The position numbers and the translations under genes were made by a program. From Sphingomonas phyllosphaerae (GTDB taxonomy: Bacteria > Pseudomonadota > Alphaproteobacteria > Sphingomonadales > Sphingomonadaceae): a stretch of 64,000 nucleotides of DNA. Numbering within the stretch: position 1 is the first letter of the stretch; the number at the start of each line of letters is the position of its first letter. Where the stretch lies: assembly GCF_029623345.1 (NCBI RefSeq), contig NZ_JAPYKH010000020.1, positions 1 to 64,000 on the forward strand, in the 5' to 3' direction. This document shows positions 9,949-19,104 of the stretch, one piece after another. The notes beneath the pieces are model-generated. The model was not told the origin of the DNA. It saw only the letters and a list, made by a program, of their open reading frames with translations, and did no database searches.

Positions 9949-10281
9949 AGGGTTTTCTTCCCACCTTCCCGGGTCGGACCGCGTGGCGGACCACCTTCTC
10001 TCCGCCATCGGTATACCGAATCAGCTAAACTTAAGTAAATGGTTGCGCCAATAGATCCTGAGCCCGGCGAGCAAGGAAAAGGCGTTTTGTCGCAAGAAAG
10101 ATAGTTGGTTGGAGCCGGCTCGAAGTGACAGCAGCAGCATCTTTTTCAGGGTTCGCTTGAAAAATCCGTCGTATCTCAGCGACATCTTTATGCAGGCTAC
10201 GCATGGTAAGTATCGAGGATAGTGAAACAGCGAGTAACCACGCCAAATCACTAAAGTCGGTCAAGCGACAGAGGGAAGGAA

Positions 10282-10358
10282 TGGCGCGCCCGGAGGGACT
10301 CGAACCCCCGACCAAGGAGGTAGAAGCTCCTTGCTCTATCCAGCTGAGCTACGGGCGC
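10282..10358 (-). tRNA. tRNA-Arg, anticodon TCT
   Basis: A complete 77-nt cloverleaf on the minus strand. The 7-bp acceptor stem is GCGCCCG with CGGGCGC, the D arm follows TAGCTCAGCTGGA, the anticodon loop is CTTCTAC (anticodon TCT), and the T arm contains GGTTCGAGTCC. The discriminator G and the 3' CCA are encoded. I see no integrase or duplicated 3' end beside it. Confidence 0.96.
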
Positions 10359-10404
10359 CCGCCACTGTGCCTAGCGCGGATTGAAGCCGGAAGGAATGGT
10401 CGGC

Positions 10405-11163
10405 ATGATCGCGCGCATGGCCGAGCCCTCGCGCACCCCGCCGCCGACCGACGCCGCGCGCGTCGCCGCGGCGCATTTTCGCTACTATGATCTGGTAATG
10501 GCGGCGTTCGTCGCGATCCTGCTGTTGTCCAACGTGCTCGGCGCCGGCAAGGTCGCTCGGGTGGCGCTGCCCGGCATCGGCGACTGGCCGTTCGGCGCAG
10601 GAATCCTGTTCTTCCCCGTCAGCTATATCATCGGCGACGTGTTGACCGAGGTGTATGGCTATGCGCACGCGCGGCGCGTCATCTGGGTCGGCTTTGCCGC
10701 GACGGTCTTCATGGCGGTGATGGCCTGGGTGGTGGTGGCGCTGCCGCCCGCGCCCGACTGGGGCAATCAGGCGGCCTATGAAGCGGTGTTCGGCCAGGTG
10801 CCGCGGATCGTCTTCGCCAGCATGTGCGCCTTCTGGGCGGGCGAGTTCGTCAACTCCTACGTGCTCGCGCGGATGAAGGTGCTGACAGAAGGGCGCCACC
10901 TGTGGATGCGCACGATCGGCTCGACGATCGCCGGGCAGGGGGTGGACAGCCTGATCTTCTACCCGCTCGCCTTCCTCGGCGCGCCGGGCTGGACGCCGCA
11001 TCTGGTGGTGGTCGTGCTGTTCACGCAATGGGCGCTGAAGACAGGCTGGGAGGCGGCGCTGACGCCGCTGACCTATCTGGTGGTCGGCTGGCTCAAGCGG
11101 GTCGAAGGCGTCGACGTTTACGACCGGGAGACGAACTTTACCCCGTTCCGCGCGCGGGTGTGA
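10405..11163 (+). CDS. Queuosine precursor transporter, YhhQ/VUT family
   Basis: This integral membrane protein of about 252 residues belongs to the YhhQ (DUF165) family, which imports queuine precursors such as preQ0/preQ1 for tRNA modification. Six hydrophobic helices are visible. Family blocks include FFPVSYIIGDVLTEVYGY, the WAGEFVNSYVLARMK segment and the RTIGSTIAGQGVDSLIFY segment. ATG at 10405 is preferred because GGAAGGA lies about 10 nt upstream. Nearer upstream starts (10396, 10381) are too close to that site or lack one. It runs convergently with purQ, with only 30 bp between the stop codons. Confidence 0.9.
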   Translation: MIARMAEPSRTPPPTDAARVAAAHFRYYDLVMAAFVAILLLSNVLGAGKVARVALPGIGDWPFGAGILFFPVSYIIGDVLTEVYGYAHARRVIWVGFAATVFMAVMAWVVVALPPAPDWGNQAAYEAVFGQVPRIVFASMCAFWAGEFVNSYVLARMKVLTEGRHLWMRTIGSTIAGQGVDSLIFYPLAFLGAPGWTPHLVVVVLFTQWALKTGWEAALTPLTYLVVGWLKRVEGVDVYDRETNFTPFRARV

Positions 11164-11193
11164 GCCGGGTCACGCTCCGGCGGACGGTGCGGC

Positions 11194-11862
11194 TCAGGCG
11201 CCGACCACCTCGAGCAGGCCCTCGAACAGTCGCCGCCCGTCATCGCCGCCGTGCGCAGGCTCGACCCGACGCTCCGGGTGCGGCATCAGGCCCAGCACGT
11301 TGCCCTGCGCGCTGAGCACGCCCGCGATATCGCGCGCGCTGCCGTTGACCGGCTCGGCGTAACGGAAGGCGACTCGGCCCTCGCCCTCGAGCCGGTCGAG
11401 CGTGTCGGCGTCGGCGACGTAATTGCCGTCATGATGCGCCACCGGGAAGACGACCCGCTCACCCGCGGCATAGCGGCGGGTGAAGGCGCTTTGCGCATTG
11501 TCGACCGCCAGCGTCACGTCCCGGCAGACGAAGTTGAGCCCGGCGTTGCGCATCAGCGCGCCCGGCAGCAGCCCCGCCTCGGTCAGCACCTGAAAGCCGT
11601 TGCACACGCCCAGCACCGGCAGGCCGCGCTCGGCGCCGCTCGCCACCGCGCGCATGATCGGCGACCGCGCTGCCATCGCGCCCGAGCGCAAATAATCACC
11701 GTAGGAGAAGCCGCCCGGCACCGCGACCAGGCCGACGCCCTCGGGCAGCTCGGTGTCGCGATGCCACACCATCGCCGGCGCGCGCCCGGTCACCCGCTCC
11801 AGCGCGACCGCGATGTCGCGATCGCAGTTCGAACCCGGGAAGACGATGACCGCGGTCTTCAC
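11194..11862 (-). CDS. purQ: Phosphoribosylformylglycinamidine synthase subunit PurQ (glutaminase)
   Basis: PurQ is the glutaminase subunit of the three-part FGAM synthase (PurL-PurQ-PurS), step four of de novo purine synthesis. At 222 residues it has the usual length. The class I amidotransferase nucleophile is Cys in LGVCNGFQ, the His-Glu pair is in MPHPERR, and the N-terminal [12 protein letters not shown] is diagnostic. The start is GTG at 11862, inside a GTGA overlap with the purS stop, so the two are translationally coupled. A longer in-frame extension would read through purS in another frame and is rejected. Confidence 0.97.
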   Translation of the reverse strand: MKTAVIVFPGSNCDRDIAVALERVTGRAPAMVWHRDTELPEGVGLVAVPGGFSYGDYLRSGAMAARSPIMRAVASGAERGLPVLGVCNGFQVLTEAGLLPGALMRNAGLNFVCRDVTLAVDNAQSAFTRRYAAGERVVFPVAHHDGNYVADADTLDRLEGEGRVAFRYAEPVNGSARDIAGVLSAQGNVLGLMPHPERRVEPAHGGDDGRRLFEGLLEVVGA

Positions 11863-12089
11863 GCGCGCTCGACCCGGTAGTTCTCGATCACGGTGTTGGC
11901 GAGCAGCTGGCGGCACATCGAGTCGACCTCCGCGTCGGACGTGCCCTCGGCGACGTCGAGCTCGATCAGCTTGCCGACGCGCGCGCCGGCCACACCCTGG
12001 AAGCCGAGCCCGGCGAGCGCGTGCTCGATTGCTTTGCCCTGGGGGTCGAGCACGCCGGGCTTGAGCGTGACATGGATGCGCAGTTTCAT
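11859..12089 (-). CDS. purS: Phosphoribosylformylglycinamidine synthase subunit PurS
   Basis: PurS (76 residues) is the small dimeric subunit that bridges PurQ and small PurL in FGAM synthase. The sequence has the family pattern [24 protein letters not shown] near the start in two short blocks, then [14 protein letters not shown] and a C-terminal [13 protein letters not shown]. Its stop overlaps the purQ start by four bases. purC lies 61 bp upstream on the same strand, so the purC-purS-purQ order forms one operon. purL is not in the window. Confidence 0.96.
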   Translation of the reverse strand: MKLRIHVTLKPGVLDPQGKAIEHALAGLGFQGVAGARVGKLIELDVAEGTSDAEVDSMCRQLLANTVIENYRVERA

Positions 12090-12150
12090 GGTTGCGCGCT
12101 ATGCCGCGGCGCGCCGTGCGGGGCAACCTCCCACCGCGGCGCGGCCACGA

Positions 12151-12930
12151 TCACTTGCCGCGGCGCTTGCGGTGACTCTCCATGTCGAGCACCGCGGTTT
12201 CGCCGCCTTCGGGAAACAGGCCGAGCCGGCGCGCGACCTCCTGATAGGCCTCGACTTCGCCGCCGAGGTCGCGACGGAAGCGATCCTTGTCGAGCTTCTC
12301 GTTCGATTCCATGTCCCACAGCCGGCAGCCATCGGGGCTGATCTCGTCCGCCAGGATGATGCGGCTATAGTCATTATCCCAGATGCGCCCGAATTCGAGC
12401 TTGAAGTCGACCAGCCGGATGCCGACGCCGGCGAACAGGCCGCTGAGAAAGTCGTTCACCCGGATCGCCAGATCGGCGATGTCGTGCATCTCGTCCTGGC
12501 TGGCCCAGCCGAAGGCGGCGATATGCTCGTCCGAGATCATCGGATCGCCGAGCGCGTCGTCCTTGTAATAATATTCGAGGATCGTGCGCGGCAGCTTGAC
12601 CCCCTCCTCGATCCCGAGCCGCTTCGACAGCGAGCCCGCGGCGACGTTGCGCACCACGACCTCGATCGGGACGATCTCGACCTGGCGGATCAGCTGCTCG
12701 CGCATATTGAGACGCCGAATGAAGTGGGTCGGCACGCCGATATGATCGAGCAGCGTGAAGATATGCTCGCTGATGCGATTGTTGAGCACGCCTTTGCCGT
12801 TGATCGTGCCCTTCTTCTGCGCGTTGAAGGCGGTGGCGTCGTCCTTGAAATATTGGATCAGCGTGCCCGGCTCAGGACCCTCGTAGAGGATCTTGGCCTT
12901 GCCCTCGTAGATCTGCCGCCGCCGTGCCAT
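12151..12930 (-). CDS. purC: SAICAR synthetase PurC
   Basis: PurC (259 residues) joins CAIR and aspartate with ATP to give SAICAR, step eight of de novo purine synthesis. The N-terminal [29 protein letters not shown] is spread over the ATP-binding sheet, and VEIVVIEVVVRN-like and LVDFKLEFG blocks mark the substrate site (here [15 protein letters not shown] and [10 protein letters not shown]). Length is normal. ATG at 12930 has GAGGGTGAGCG just upstream. It leads the purC-purS-purQ operon. Confidence 0.97.
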   Translation of the reverse strand: MARRRQIYEGKAKILYEGPEPGTLIQYFKDDATAFNAQKKGTINGKGVLNNRISEHIFTLLDHIGVPTHFIRRLNMREQLIRQVEIVPIEVVVRNVAAGSLSKRLGIEEGVKLPRTILEYYYKDDALGDPMISDEHIAAFGWASQDEMHDIADLAIRVNDFLSGLFAGVGIRLVDFKLEFGRIWDNDYSRIILADEISPDGCRLWDMESNEKLDKDRFRRDLGGEVEAYQEVARRLGLFPEGGETAVLDMESHRKRRGK

Positions 12931-13031
12931 CGCTCACCCTCGGAAAAGGAACGCCCCGGCGGAGCAGGTCGCGCAGCCGGGGCGGGAATCATGCGGCCTA
13001 TAGGGTAACGGCGGGGTGGCTGCAAATCGCC

Positions 13032-13931
13032 TTAACGGGCGAAGGCGCGCGCGAGCAGCCGCTTGGTTTCGGCCCAGGCGGGCGTCTCGGGTGCGACCAG
13101 TTCGACATGGCCGGTCAGCGGAACGGTGTGGAGCGCAACGCGATCCCCCGCCGCCTTGGCGCGCGCGACATAATCGGTGGCGAGGCGGTAGGGAATGATC
13201 CGGTCCTCGCGCCCGTTGACGAGATCCTGCGGCACACCGAGCGGTAGCAGCCGCGGCACCGATGTGTCGGCGTAGGGATCGGCGCGGCCGCCTCCGACCA
13301 ATCGTTCCACCACCGCGGTGCCGCAGCCGTTGTCGGGGCTGGCGGCGGTCGCCTCAAGGTCGGGCAGCCCGCCCAGGCTGATGACGTGCGCGAGCGGCAG
13401 CGGGTCGGCGCGGTACAGCGGGCTGTCCGCAGGGACGCGGGTGCGTCCCGCCAGCCAGAGGGCGAGATGACCGCCGGCCGAGTGGCCGACCGCGACGACG
13501 CGGCGCAGGTCGAGCCCGAGCGCGGGCCCCGCGGTCCGCAGCAGGTCGGTTGCCGCGGCAGCGTCGGCGAACGTCCCCGGATAGCCGCCGCCGGGACGGT
13601 CGACGCCGCGATAGTCGATGTTCCACACCGCATAACCGGCATTGCGCAGGTCGTCGGCAACCCAGTTCATCAGCTTCCGGTCGGCGATCTCGGTCTGCCA
13701 GCAGCCGCCATGGACCATCAGCACGATCGGATAGGGTCGCGCACCGCGTGGCAGCCACACGTCCACCTTCTGCATCGAGTCGCTGCCGTAGGAGAAGGTG
13801 CGGTCGGGCGACGGTTGCGGGCGCGCAGTCAAATCGGCCCAGGTCAACGGTCGATGCGGTGCGCTCGGGGCTGTCATCGTCGGCGAGCATGACGTGAGCA
13901 GCAGCGCTGCGGCAAGCGCCCGACGAGTCAC
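13032..13931 (-). CDS. Alpha/beta-hydrolase esterase lipoprotein
   Basis: This 299-residue protein is probably an outer-membrane or periplasmic lipoprotein. The N-terminus has a lipobox, LLLTSC, near residue 15. The hydrolase core shows the oxyanion motif HGGCW, the nucleophile elbow VGHSAGGH, a likely acid in NGREDRIIP and the catalytic His in LTGHVEL. It resembles the BD-FAE/esterase-lipase group. The GTG start at 13931 overlaps the stop of the upstream OpgC gene in a GTGA, which fixes this start and indicates coupled translation. A role in deacylating or trimming a surface glycan made with the OpgC protein is inferred from the overlap only. Confidence 0.88.
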   Translation of the reverse strand: MTRRALAAALLLTSCSPTMTAPSAPHRPLTWADLTARPQPSPDRTFSYGSDSMQKVDVWLPRGARPYPIVLMVHGGCWQTEIADRKLMNWVADDLRNAGYAVWNIDYRGVDRPGGGYPGTFADAAAATDLLRTAGPALGLDLRRVVAVGHSAGGHLALWLAGRTRVPADSPLYRADPLPLAHVISLGGLPDLEATAASPDNGCGTAVVERLVGGGRADPYADTSVPRLLPLGVPQDLVNGREDRIIPYRLATDYVARAKAAGDRVALHTVPLTGHVELVAPETPAWAETKRLLARAFAR

Positions 13932-15178
13932 GAGCGTGCCCCGCTCGGCACCCGTCGGGGTTCGGTTGCAGGGGACCTGCCGCGCTCGCGCCAGAGCGCG
14001 GGCAGGGTCAGCAATGCCACGCCGACAACTGCCGCCAGCGTCCGCGCCCAGACCGGGAAGGGCCCGTAGCGCTGGTCGACGTAATAGACGCCGTACACAA
14101 TCGCGACGTGCCAGACGTAGACGTAGAGCGAGTGGCGTCCGAGCAGGCGAAGGAACGCGACTGAGAACAGCCCGCACACCACGCCAGCGGCCTGCCGTAC
14201 CCAGGCGCGTGCGTGCTGCGGACCGGCGATCATCAGCCACGCCAGCCCGATCGCCACGGCGGCAAAGTTGACGAGATAGACCAGGCTGAAGTCGGCGCGT
14301 ACCTCAAGCAACTCGATGCGCCTGATCGCCACGTCGGGCAGGATGCCGCGCGCGGTGAGCAGCCGAATGGGCAGGAAGAACAGGCACACCGCCAGCGCGA
14401 TCTTGGCGACGCCGCTCGCCTCGGCTCGGAAAAGCCGATGCCAGTCGATCCGCCCGGAGGCGGTAAGCGCGCCCGCGATCATTCCGGAGAAGAACACGAT
14501 CTGCCAGCCGAGCAGGTTGAATCCGGCGCGCAGTCCCTGGCCGTCCGAGGCGGTGAACCAGCGCCCGAGCGGGTCGGTCAGGGCGTGCTGGAAGCCGAGC
14601 TGTCCCGCCAGCCACAGCAACCCTGAGACGGTCGCCACCATGGCGGCCCGCCCTTCGCGGCACAGCTTCAGCACTGGCGGCGCGATCAGCATGTACAGCA
14701 CGTATTGTGGCAGAATGTCCATGACCGTGGGCTGGAACACGAAGGTGGCGATCGCGAAGAGCCGCAGCGGCTCGCCGGTGAGGCTGGTATGGCCGAGCCA
14801 ATTGCCCCACAGCCGCGCCGCGTCCGGCAGCACCAGCCGCGCGAGCAGCACCGCGATCACGATCGCCATCGCGTAGCGATACAGCTCGAAGGCGCGCGCC
14901 CAGACCAGCCGGCTGGCGGCGGGGGCGCCGAGCTTGAGCATCTTGCGGCCATAGACCAGCCCGATCATGAGGCCGGACAGGAAGACGAAGCCCTGCGCGT
15001 CCTCGACATAAGCGAACTGATTGTGATTGATCCGCTGCAGCCAGAGCTCGCCCTGGAAGACGAGATGGTTGATCAGCATGAAGACGAGGAAGAAGCCGCG
15101 CAGGCCGTCGATCATCCCGTAACGTGGCAAACAGCGGCTCCCGTGCGTGGCGTCGGTGCGCGGCGGCCCGAGGCGCAC
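13928..15178 (-). CDS. OpgC-domain membrane acyltransferase
   Basis: A polytopic membrane protein of up to 416 residues with about ten hydrophobic helices. It opens with the DGLRGFFLVFMLINHL signature of the OpgC/acyltransferase-3 superfamily. OpgC proteins succinylate or otherwise acylate osmoregulated periplasmic glucans. The longest frame starts at GTG 15178. ATG 15115, immediately before IDGLRG, is an alternative, and neither has a strong ribosome binding site. I prefer the longer form because homologous proteins usually carry some residues before the first helix. Its stop overlaps the esterase gene by four bases. Confidence 0.85.
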   Translation of the reverse strand: MRLGPPRTDATHGSRCLPRYGMIDGLRGFFLVFMLINHLVFQGELWLQRINHNQFAYVEDAQGFVFLSGLMIGLVYGRKMLKLGAPAASRLVWARAFELYRYAMAIVIAVLLARLVLPDAARLWGNWLGHTSLTGEPLRLFAIATFVFQPTVMDILPQYVLYMLIAPPVLKLCREGRAAMVATVSGLLWLAGQLGFQHALTDPLGRWFTASDGQGLRAGFNLLGWQIVFFSGMIAGALTASGRIDWHRLFRAEASGVAKIALAVCLFFLPIRLLTARGILPDVAIRRIELLEVRADFSLVYLVNFAAVAIGLAWLMIAGPQHARAWVRQAAGVVCGLFSVAFLRLLGRHSLYVYVWHVAIVYGVYYVDQRYGPFPVWARTLAAVVGVALLTLPALWRERGRSPATEPRRVPSGARS

Positions 15179-15262
15179 CGGCGCACCCGCGTGTAGCGCA
15201 CGACCCGCGCCGATCGATACCGCCGCGCCTCCGCTCGTCCCGGAAAGCGCGGCGGTGATCGC

Positions 15263-15421
15263 TCAGCGCGCGGGTTTCCGGGCGGCCCGCCAAGGCGCGG
15301 CGAAGCGCCGGCGCTGCAATGCGGCAATCCCACCAACCAGCGATTCGACGAACTTGTGGACACCGCCCGACAGCGTCTCGTGATGCCGGGCAAAGGCTTC
15401 GCTCTCGAAATCCATGTTCAT
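15263..15421 (-). CDS. Small 52-residue protein divergent from a LysR regulator
   Basis: I do not recognise a named family. The reading frame starts at ATG 15421, five bases after a strong GGAGGA, and encodes 52 residues: an acidic start (MNMDFESEAFARHHE), a central amphipathic helix (GVHKFVESLVGGI) and a basic tail (RRRFAAPWRAARKPAR). The strong ribosome binding site and sensible composition support a real gene. It is transcribed away from the LysR gene, with an inverted repeat between them, so it may be that regulator's target. It is not membrane-spanning by eye. Confidence 0.6.
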   Translation of the reverse strand: MNMDFESEAFARHHETLSGGVHKFVESLVGGIAALQRRRFAAPWRAARKPAR

Positions 15422-15497
15422 GACCGTCCTCCATTGCTGGAGCGGCATCGATACGGTTCGCAGGCGCAGCACGCCAACAAAGAGCTGGCCCAAGTTG

Positions 15498-15512
15498 ATA
15501 AGTGGCGCTTAT
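15498..15512. promoter_or_regulatory. Inverted repeat with LysR-type T-N11-A spacing
   Basis: ATAAGTGGCGCTTAT is a 15-bp near-perfect palindrome (one mismatch outside the centre) that contains T-N11-A, the half-site pattern recognised by LysR-type regulators. It lies just before the LysR gene start and about 77 bp from the divergent small gene, an ideal place for autoregulation and divergent control. Confidence 0.55.
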
Positions 15513-15521
15513 GCTACAAGG

Positions 15522-16421
15522 ATGCGCCAGCTCCCGCCGCTCGCTGCCGTCCGCGTGTTCGAGGCCGCCGCGCGGCACGAGAATTTTACCGCCGCCGCGG
15601 GTGAGCTGAGGATGACGCAGGCGGCGGTGAGCTACCAGATCCGGCTGCTCGAGCAGCGGCTCGGCGTGCCCTTATTCCGTCGCGAGCGCCGCCGCGTCAC
15701 GCTCACCGAGGCGGGGCGTCGCGCCGGCGCGCAGCTCGCCGCGGCGTTCGACTCGATCGACGCCGCCTTCGCCGGGTTGCGCGTTGAGGACGAAGCGGTG
15801 CTGACCGTCTCGGTCACCAACACCTTCGCCAACACGTGGCTGGCGTGGCGGCTCGGCGGCTTCCACCTCGCGCACCCGTCCACGGCGGTGCGGCTGTGGA
15901 CCAGCAACGCACTGGCCGACTTCGCCGCCGACGAGGTGGACGTCGCGATCCGCTCGGGGCCTGGCGGCTGGGCGGGGCTGGCGCAGCACGAACTGCTGCC
16001 GCTCGACTTCACGCCGATGTGCTCGCCCGGCTTCCTCGCCGAGCAGGGCGGGCGGCTTGACCCGGTCGACCTCCTCCAGTTGCCGCTGATCAGCGCGCAG
16101 GATCCGTGGTGGGCGCAGTGGTTGCGCGAGGCGGGACTCGACGTGGTCGAGGCGCGTCGAACCGGTATGCGACTCGACTCGCAGGCACACGAGGGACACG
16201 CCGCGATCGCGGGGCAGGGCGTGGCGATGCTGACGCCCTTTTTCTGGCACAACGATCTGGTCGCGGGGCGGCTCGTGCGCCCGTTTGCGCAGCTCTCATC
16301 GATGGGGGAGGCCTATTGGTTGGTCTACCCAGAGGCCCGCGCCAAAGTAGTCAAAATCCGGCGTTTTCGCGAGTGGCTGATCGAGGCGCTGGACCGCGAC
16401 CGCGCCGCCGCGGGCGGCTGA
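15522..16421 (+). CDS. LysR-type transcriptional regulator, GcvA-like
   Basis: This 299-residue DNA-binding regulator has an N-terminal winged helix-turn-helix (LAAVRVFEAAARHENFTAAA, then LRMTQAAVSYQIRLLE). A periplasmic-binding-protein-like effector domain follows from about residue 90. The opening RQLPPLAAVRVFEAAARH places it with GcvA-like LysR proteins. ATG at 15522 fits the usual start of the domain. The bases just before it (CAAGG) are too close to act as a normal ribosome site, so a leaderless or weakly translated message is possible. The T-N11-A palindrome upstream suggests autoregulation. The effector is unknown. Confidence 0.92.
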   Translation: MRQLPPLAAVRVFEAAARHENFTAAAGELRMTQAAVSYQIRLLEQRLGVPLFRRERRRVTLTEAGRRAGAQLAAAFDSIDAAFAGLRVEDEAVLTVSVTNTFANTWLAWRLGGFHLAHPSTAVRLWTSNALADFAADEVDVAIRSGPGGWAGLAQHELLPLDFTPMCSPGFLAEQGGRLDPVDLLQLPLISAQDPWWAQWLREAGLDVVEARRTGMRLDSQAHEGHAAIAGQGVAMLTPFFWHNDLVAGRLVRPFAQLSSMGEAYWLVYPEARAKVVKIRRFREWLIEALDRDRAAAGG

Positions 16422-16485
16422 GCCGACGCGTCACGGGCGCGGAACGGTTGTGGAACGGCCCCGCGCGCTGCTAGCAGCCTGATCC

Positions 16486-18747
16486 ATGGCGACCGACGCG
16501 ACCGCTCTCCCCCCCGACAACCCTCCCGTCGGCGTGCTCGACGCGCCTTTCGACAGCGCGCTGTCGGAGCGCTACCTCGTCTACGCGCTCTCGACGATCA
16601 CCGCGCGTTCGCTGCCCGACGTGCGCGACGGGCTCAAGCCGGTCCACCGCCGGCTTTTGTGGGCGATGCGGCTTCTGAAGCTCGATCCCGCCTCCGGGTA
16701 CAAGAAATGCGCGCGCGTCGTCGGCGACGTGATCGGTAAGTATCACCCGCACGGCGATCAGTCGGTCTATGACGCGATGGTGCGGCTCGCGCAGGATTTC
16801 GCGCTGCGCTATCCGCTGGTCGACGGGCAGGGCAATTTCGGCAACATCGACGGCGATAACGCCGCCGCCTATCGCTACACCGAGGCGCGCCTGACCCAGG
16901 TCGCGATCGACCTGATGGACGGGCTCGACGAGGACGCCGCCGAGTTCCGTCCGACCTACAACGGCGAGGAGCAGGAGCCCGAGCTGTTCCCCGGTGCCTT
17001 CCCCAACCTGCTGGCGAACGGCGCAGCGGGGATCGCGGTCGGCATGGCGACCAGCGTCCCGCCGCACAACGCCGCCGAGCTGCTCGAGGCCGCGATCCTG
17101 CTGGTCGACAAGCCCGACGCCGACGATGCCGCGATCCTGCAGCATGTCAGCGGCCCCGACTTCCCCACCGGCGGCCTGCTCGTCGACGCGCCCGCAATCA
17201 TCGCCGAGGCTTATGCCACCGGGCGGGGTGCCTTCCGCGTGCGCGCGCGCTGGGCGGTGGAGCGCGAGAAGGGCGGGGGCTGGACGATCGTCGTCAGCGA
17301 GATCCCGTACGGCGTGCAGAAGGGCAAGCTGATCGAGCAGATCGCCGCGCTGATCAACGACCGCAAGCTGCCGATCCTCGCCGACGTGCGCGACGAGAGC
17401 GACGCCGAGATCCGGCTGGTGCTCGAGCCGCGCAGCCGCACCGTCGACCCCCAGGTGCTGATGGACGGGCTATTCCGCCTCTCCGACCTGGAGACGCGCA
17501 TCCCGCTCAACCTCAACGTGCTCGACAAGGACCGCACGCCGCGCGTCATGTCGCTGCGCGAGGCGCTCGCCGTCTGGGTCGAGCATCAGTTCGTGGTGCT
17601 GCGCCGGCGCACCGAGCACCGGCTCGGCAAGATCGCCGACCGGCTCGAGCTGCTCGGCGGCTATATCATCGCCTTCCTCAACCTCGACCGCGTGATCGAG
17701 ATCATCCGCACCGAGGACGAGCCCAAGGCGGTGATGATGGCCGAGTTCGCTCTGACCGATCGCCAGGCCGAGGCCATCCTCAACATGCGGCTGCGCAGCC
17801 TGCGCCGGCTGGAGGAGATGGAGCTGCGCCGCGAGCGCGACTCGCTGGAGAAGGAGCAGGAGACGCTCACCCAGCTGCTCGGCTCGGAAGCGCGCCAGCG
17901 CACGCGACTGAAGCGCGACTTCGCCAAGGTGCGCGATCGCTACGGCGCGGAGACCAAGCTGGGCGCGCGTCGCACCACGATCGAGGAGCAGGCGGCGGCG
18001 CGCGAGATCCCGCTGGAGGCGATGATCGAGCGCGAGCCGATCTCGGTGATCATGTCCGAGCGCGGCTGGATTCGCGCCATGAAGGGCCATGTCGACCTCT
18101 CCGCGCCCGAGACAATGAAGTTCAAGGAAGGCGACGGCCCCGCCTTCGCCTTTCACGCGCATACCACCGACAAACTGCTGCTCGCCGCGGGCAACGGCCG
18201 CTTCTTCACGCTCGCGGCGGACAAATTGCCGGGCGGGCGTGGCTTCGGCGAGCCGGTGCGCGCCTCGATCGACCTCGACGGCAGCGTGCCGATTGTGGCG
18301 CTGCTGCGCGCCGGCGCCGCCGAGCGGCTGCTGGTGGCGGCGAGCGACGGACGCGGCTTCGTCGTGCCGAGCGCCGAGGTGATCGCCGAGACTCGCAAGG
18401 GCAAGACGGTGATGACTCCCAAGCCCGGCGCGCGACTGATGGTGGTCCGTCCGGTGTCGCCGGGGGACGATTTCGTCGCAGTGATCGGCGACAATCGCAA
18501 GCTCGCGCTGTTCCCGATGGTCGATCTTCCCGAGATGACGCGCGGGCAGGGAGTGCAACTGCAACGCTATCGCGAGGGGGGCCTCGCCGACGCGCGCACC
18601 CTCGTGTTCGCCGAGGGACTGAGCTGGGCGATGGGCGGGGGCAGCGGGCGCGTGCGCACTGAGCCCGACCTATCCGCGTGGCGCACCGCGCGCGGCGCTG
18701 CCGGGCGGATGCCGCCCAACGGCTTCCCGCGCGACAATCGCTTCTGA
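16486..18747 (+). CDS. parC: DNA topoisomerase IV subunit A
   Basis: ParC (753 residues) is the DNA-cleaving subunit of topoisomerase IV, which unlinks daughter chromosomes. The active-site tyrosine is in AAYRYTEARL and the region around HPHGDQSVYDAMVR is the quinolone-contact helix. At the positions of E. coli Ser80 and Glu84 it has Gln and Asp, the state I recall for alphaproteobacterial ParC rather than a resistance mutation. A single C-terminal beta-propeller portion of modest length supports ParC over GyrA. ATG at 16486 gives the normal N-terminus. No partner gene (parE) is in the window. Confidence 0.95.
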   Translation: MATDATALPPDNPPVGVLDAPFDSALSERYLVYALSTITARSLPDVRDGLKPVHRRLLWAMRLLKLDPASGYKKCARVVGDVIGKYHPHGDQSVYDAMVRLAQDFALRYPLVDGQGNFGNIDGDNAAAYRYTEARLTQVAIDLMDGLDEDAAEFRPTYNGEEQEPELFPGAFPNLLANGAAGIAVGMATSVPPHNAAELLEAAILLVDKPDADDAAILQHVSGPDFPTGGLLVDAPAIIAEAYATGRGAFRVRARWAVEREKGGGWTIVVSEIPYGVQKGKLIEQIAALINDRKLPILADVRDESDAEIRLVLEPRSRTVDPQVLMDGLFRLSDLETRIPLNLNVLDKDRTPRVMSLREALAVWVEHQFVVLRRRTEHRLGKIADRLELLGGYIIAFLNLDRVIEIIRTEDEPKAVMMAEFALTDRQAEAILNMRLRSLRRLEEMELRRERDSLEKEQETLTQLLGSEARQRTRLKRDFAKVRDRYGAETKLGARRTTIEEQAAAREIPLEAMIEREPISVIMSERGWIRAMKGHVDLSAPETMKFKEGDGPAFAFHAHTTDKLLLAAGNGRFFTLAADKLPGGRGFGEPVRASIDLDGSVPIVALLRAGAAERLLVAASDGRGFVVPSAEVIAETRKGKTVMTPKPGARLMVVRPVSPGDDFVAVIGDNRKLALFPMVDLPEMTRGQGVQLQRYREGGLADARTLVFAEGLSWAMGGGSGRVRTEPDLSAWRTARGAAGRMPPNGFPRDNRF

Positions 18748-19104
18748 CCTTCGACTTGGTCGACCGGTGATGCGCGCCGGTGCCAATCACCGTCACCTCC
18801 GGCGTCGCGCCGGGATCCATCCTTCCGCGAGAGCAACGCCGGCGTCCCTCGCGGCACCATGGATCGCGGGTGAGCCCGGGATGACCAACGGGTAATTGAT
18901 CTCCGCGACGACGCGCGATGCCGGGGATGCCGGGGATGCCGGGGATGCCGGGATGTCGATCACGGCAACGCTCGGCGCCAAGCGGCAGGGCGGGACGGTT
19001 CGTCCCGTTTCGACACGCTCACGGCAGCAGCTAAATACAACCGATCCGGCCCAACTTGCTTTCCGTAAGCCAGCCTTAACCGTTGCGATCTAGGACAGAT
19101 CGTA
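18748..19104. other. Intergenic region between parC and the GGDEF-EAL gene
   Basis: About 357 bp with no credible gene. It contains a short GATGCCGGG tandem array (18917-18952) and, toward its right end, the leader of the GGDEF-EAL gene. No clear terminator hairpin with a T-tract follows parC. Confidence 0.5.
18917..18952. repeat. Four tandem copies of GATGCCGGG
   Basis: The 9-bp unit is repeated exactly four times with no interruption. A single base less would break the pattern, so copy number is open to slippage. It is non-coding and about 150 bp upstream of the GGDEF-EAL start. Confidence 0.85.

Noticed and set aside
10282..10358. tRNA-Arg as the attachment site of an island
   Set aside because: No integrase and no duplicated tRNA 3' end are visible nearby; core genes lie on both sides.
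16740..16790. Quinolone resistance mutation in ParC (Gln where E. coli has Ser80)
   Set aside because: The GDQSVYDA form appears to be the normal state in alphaproteobacterial ParC, so it is not evidence of acquired resistance.
18917..18952. Tandem GATGCCGGG array as a CRISPR
   Set aside because: Units are 9 bp with no spacers, so it is a simple tandem repeat.
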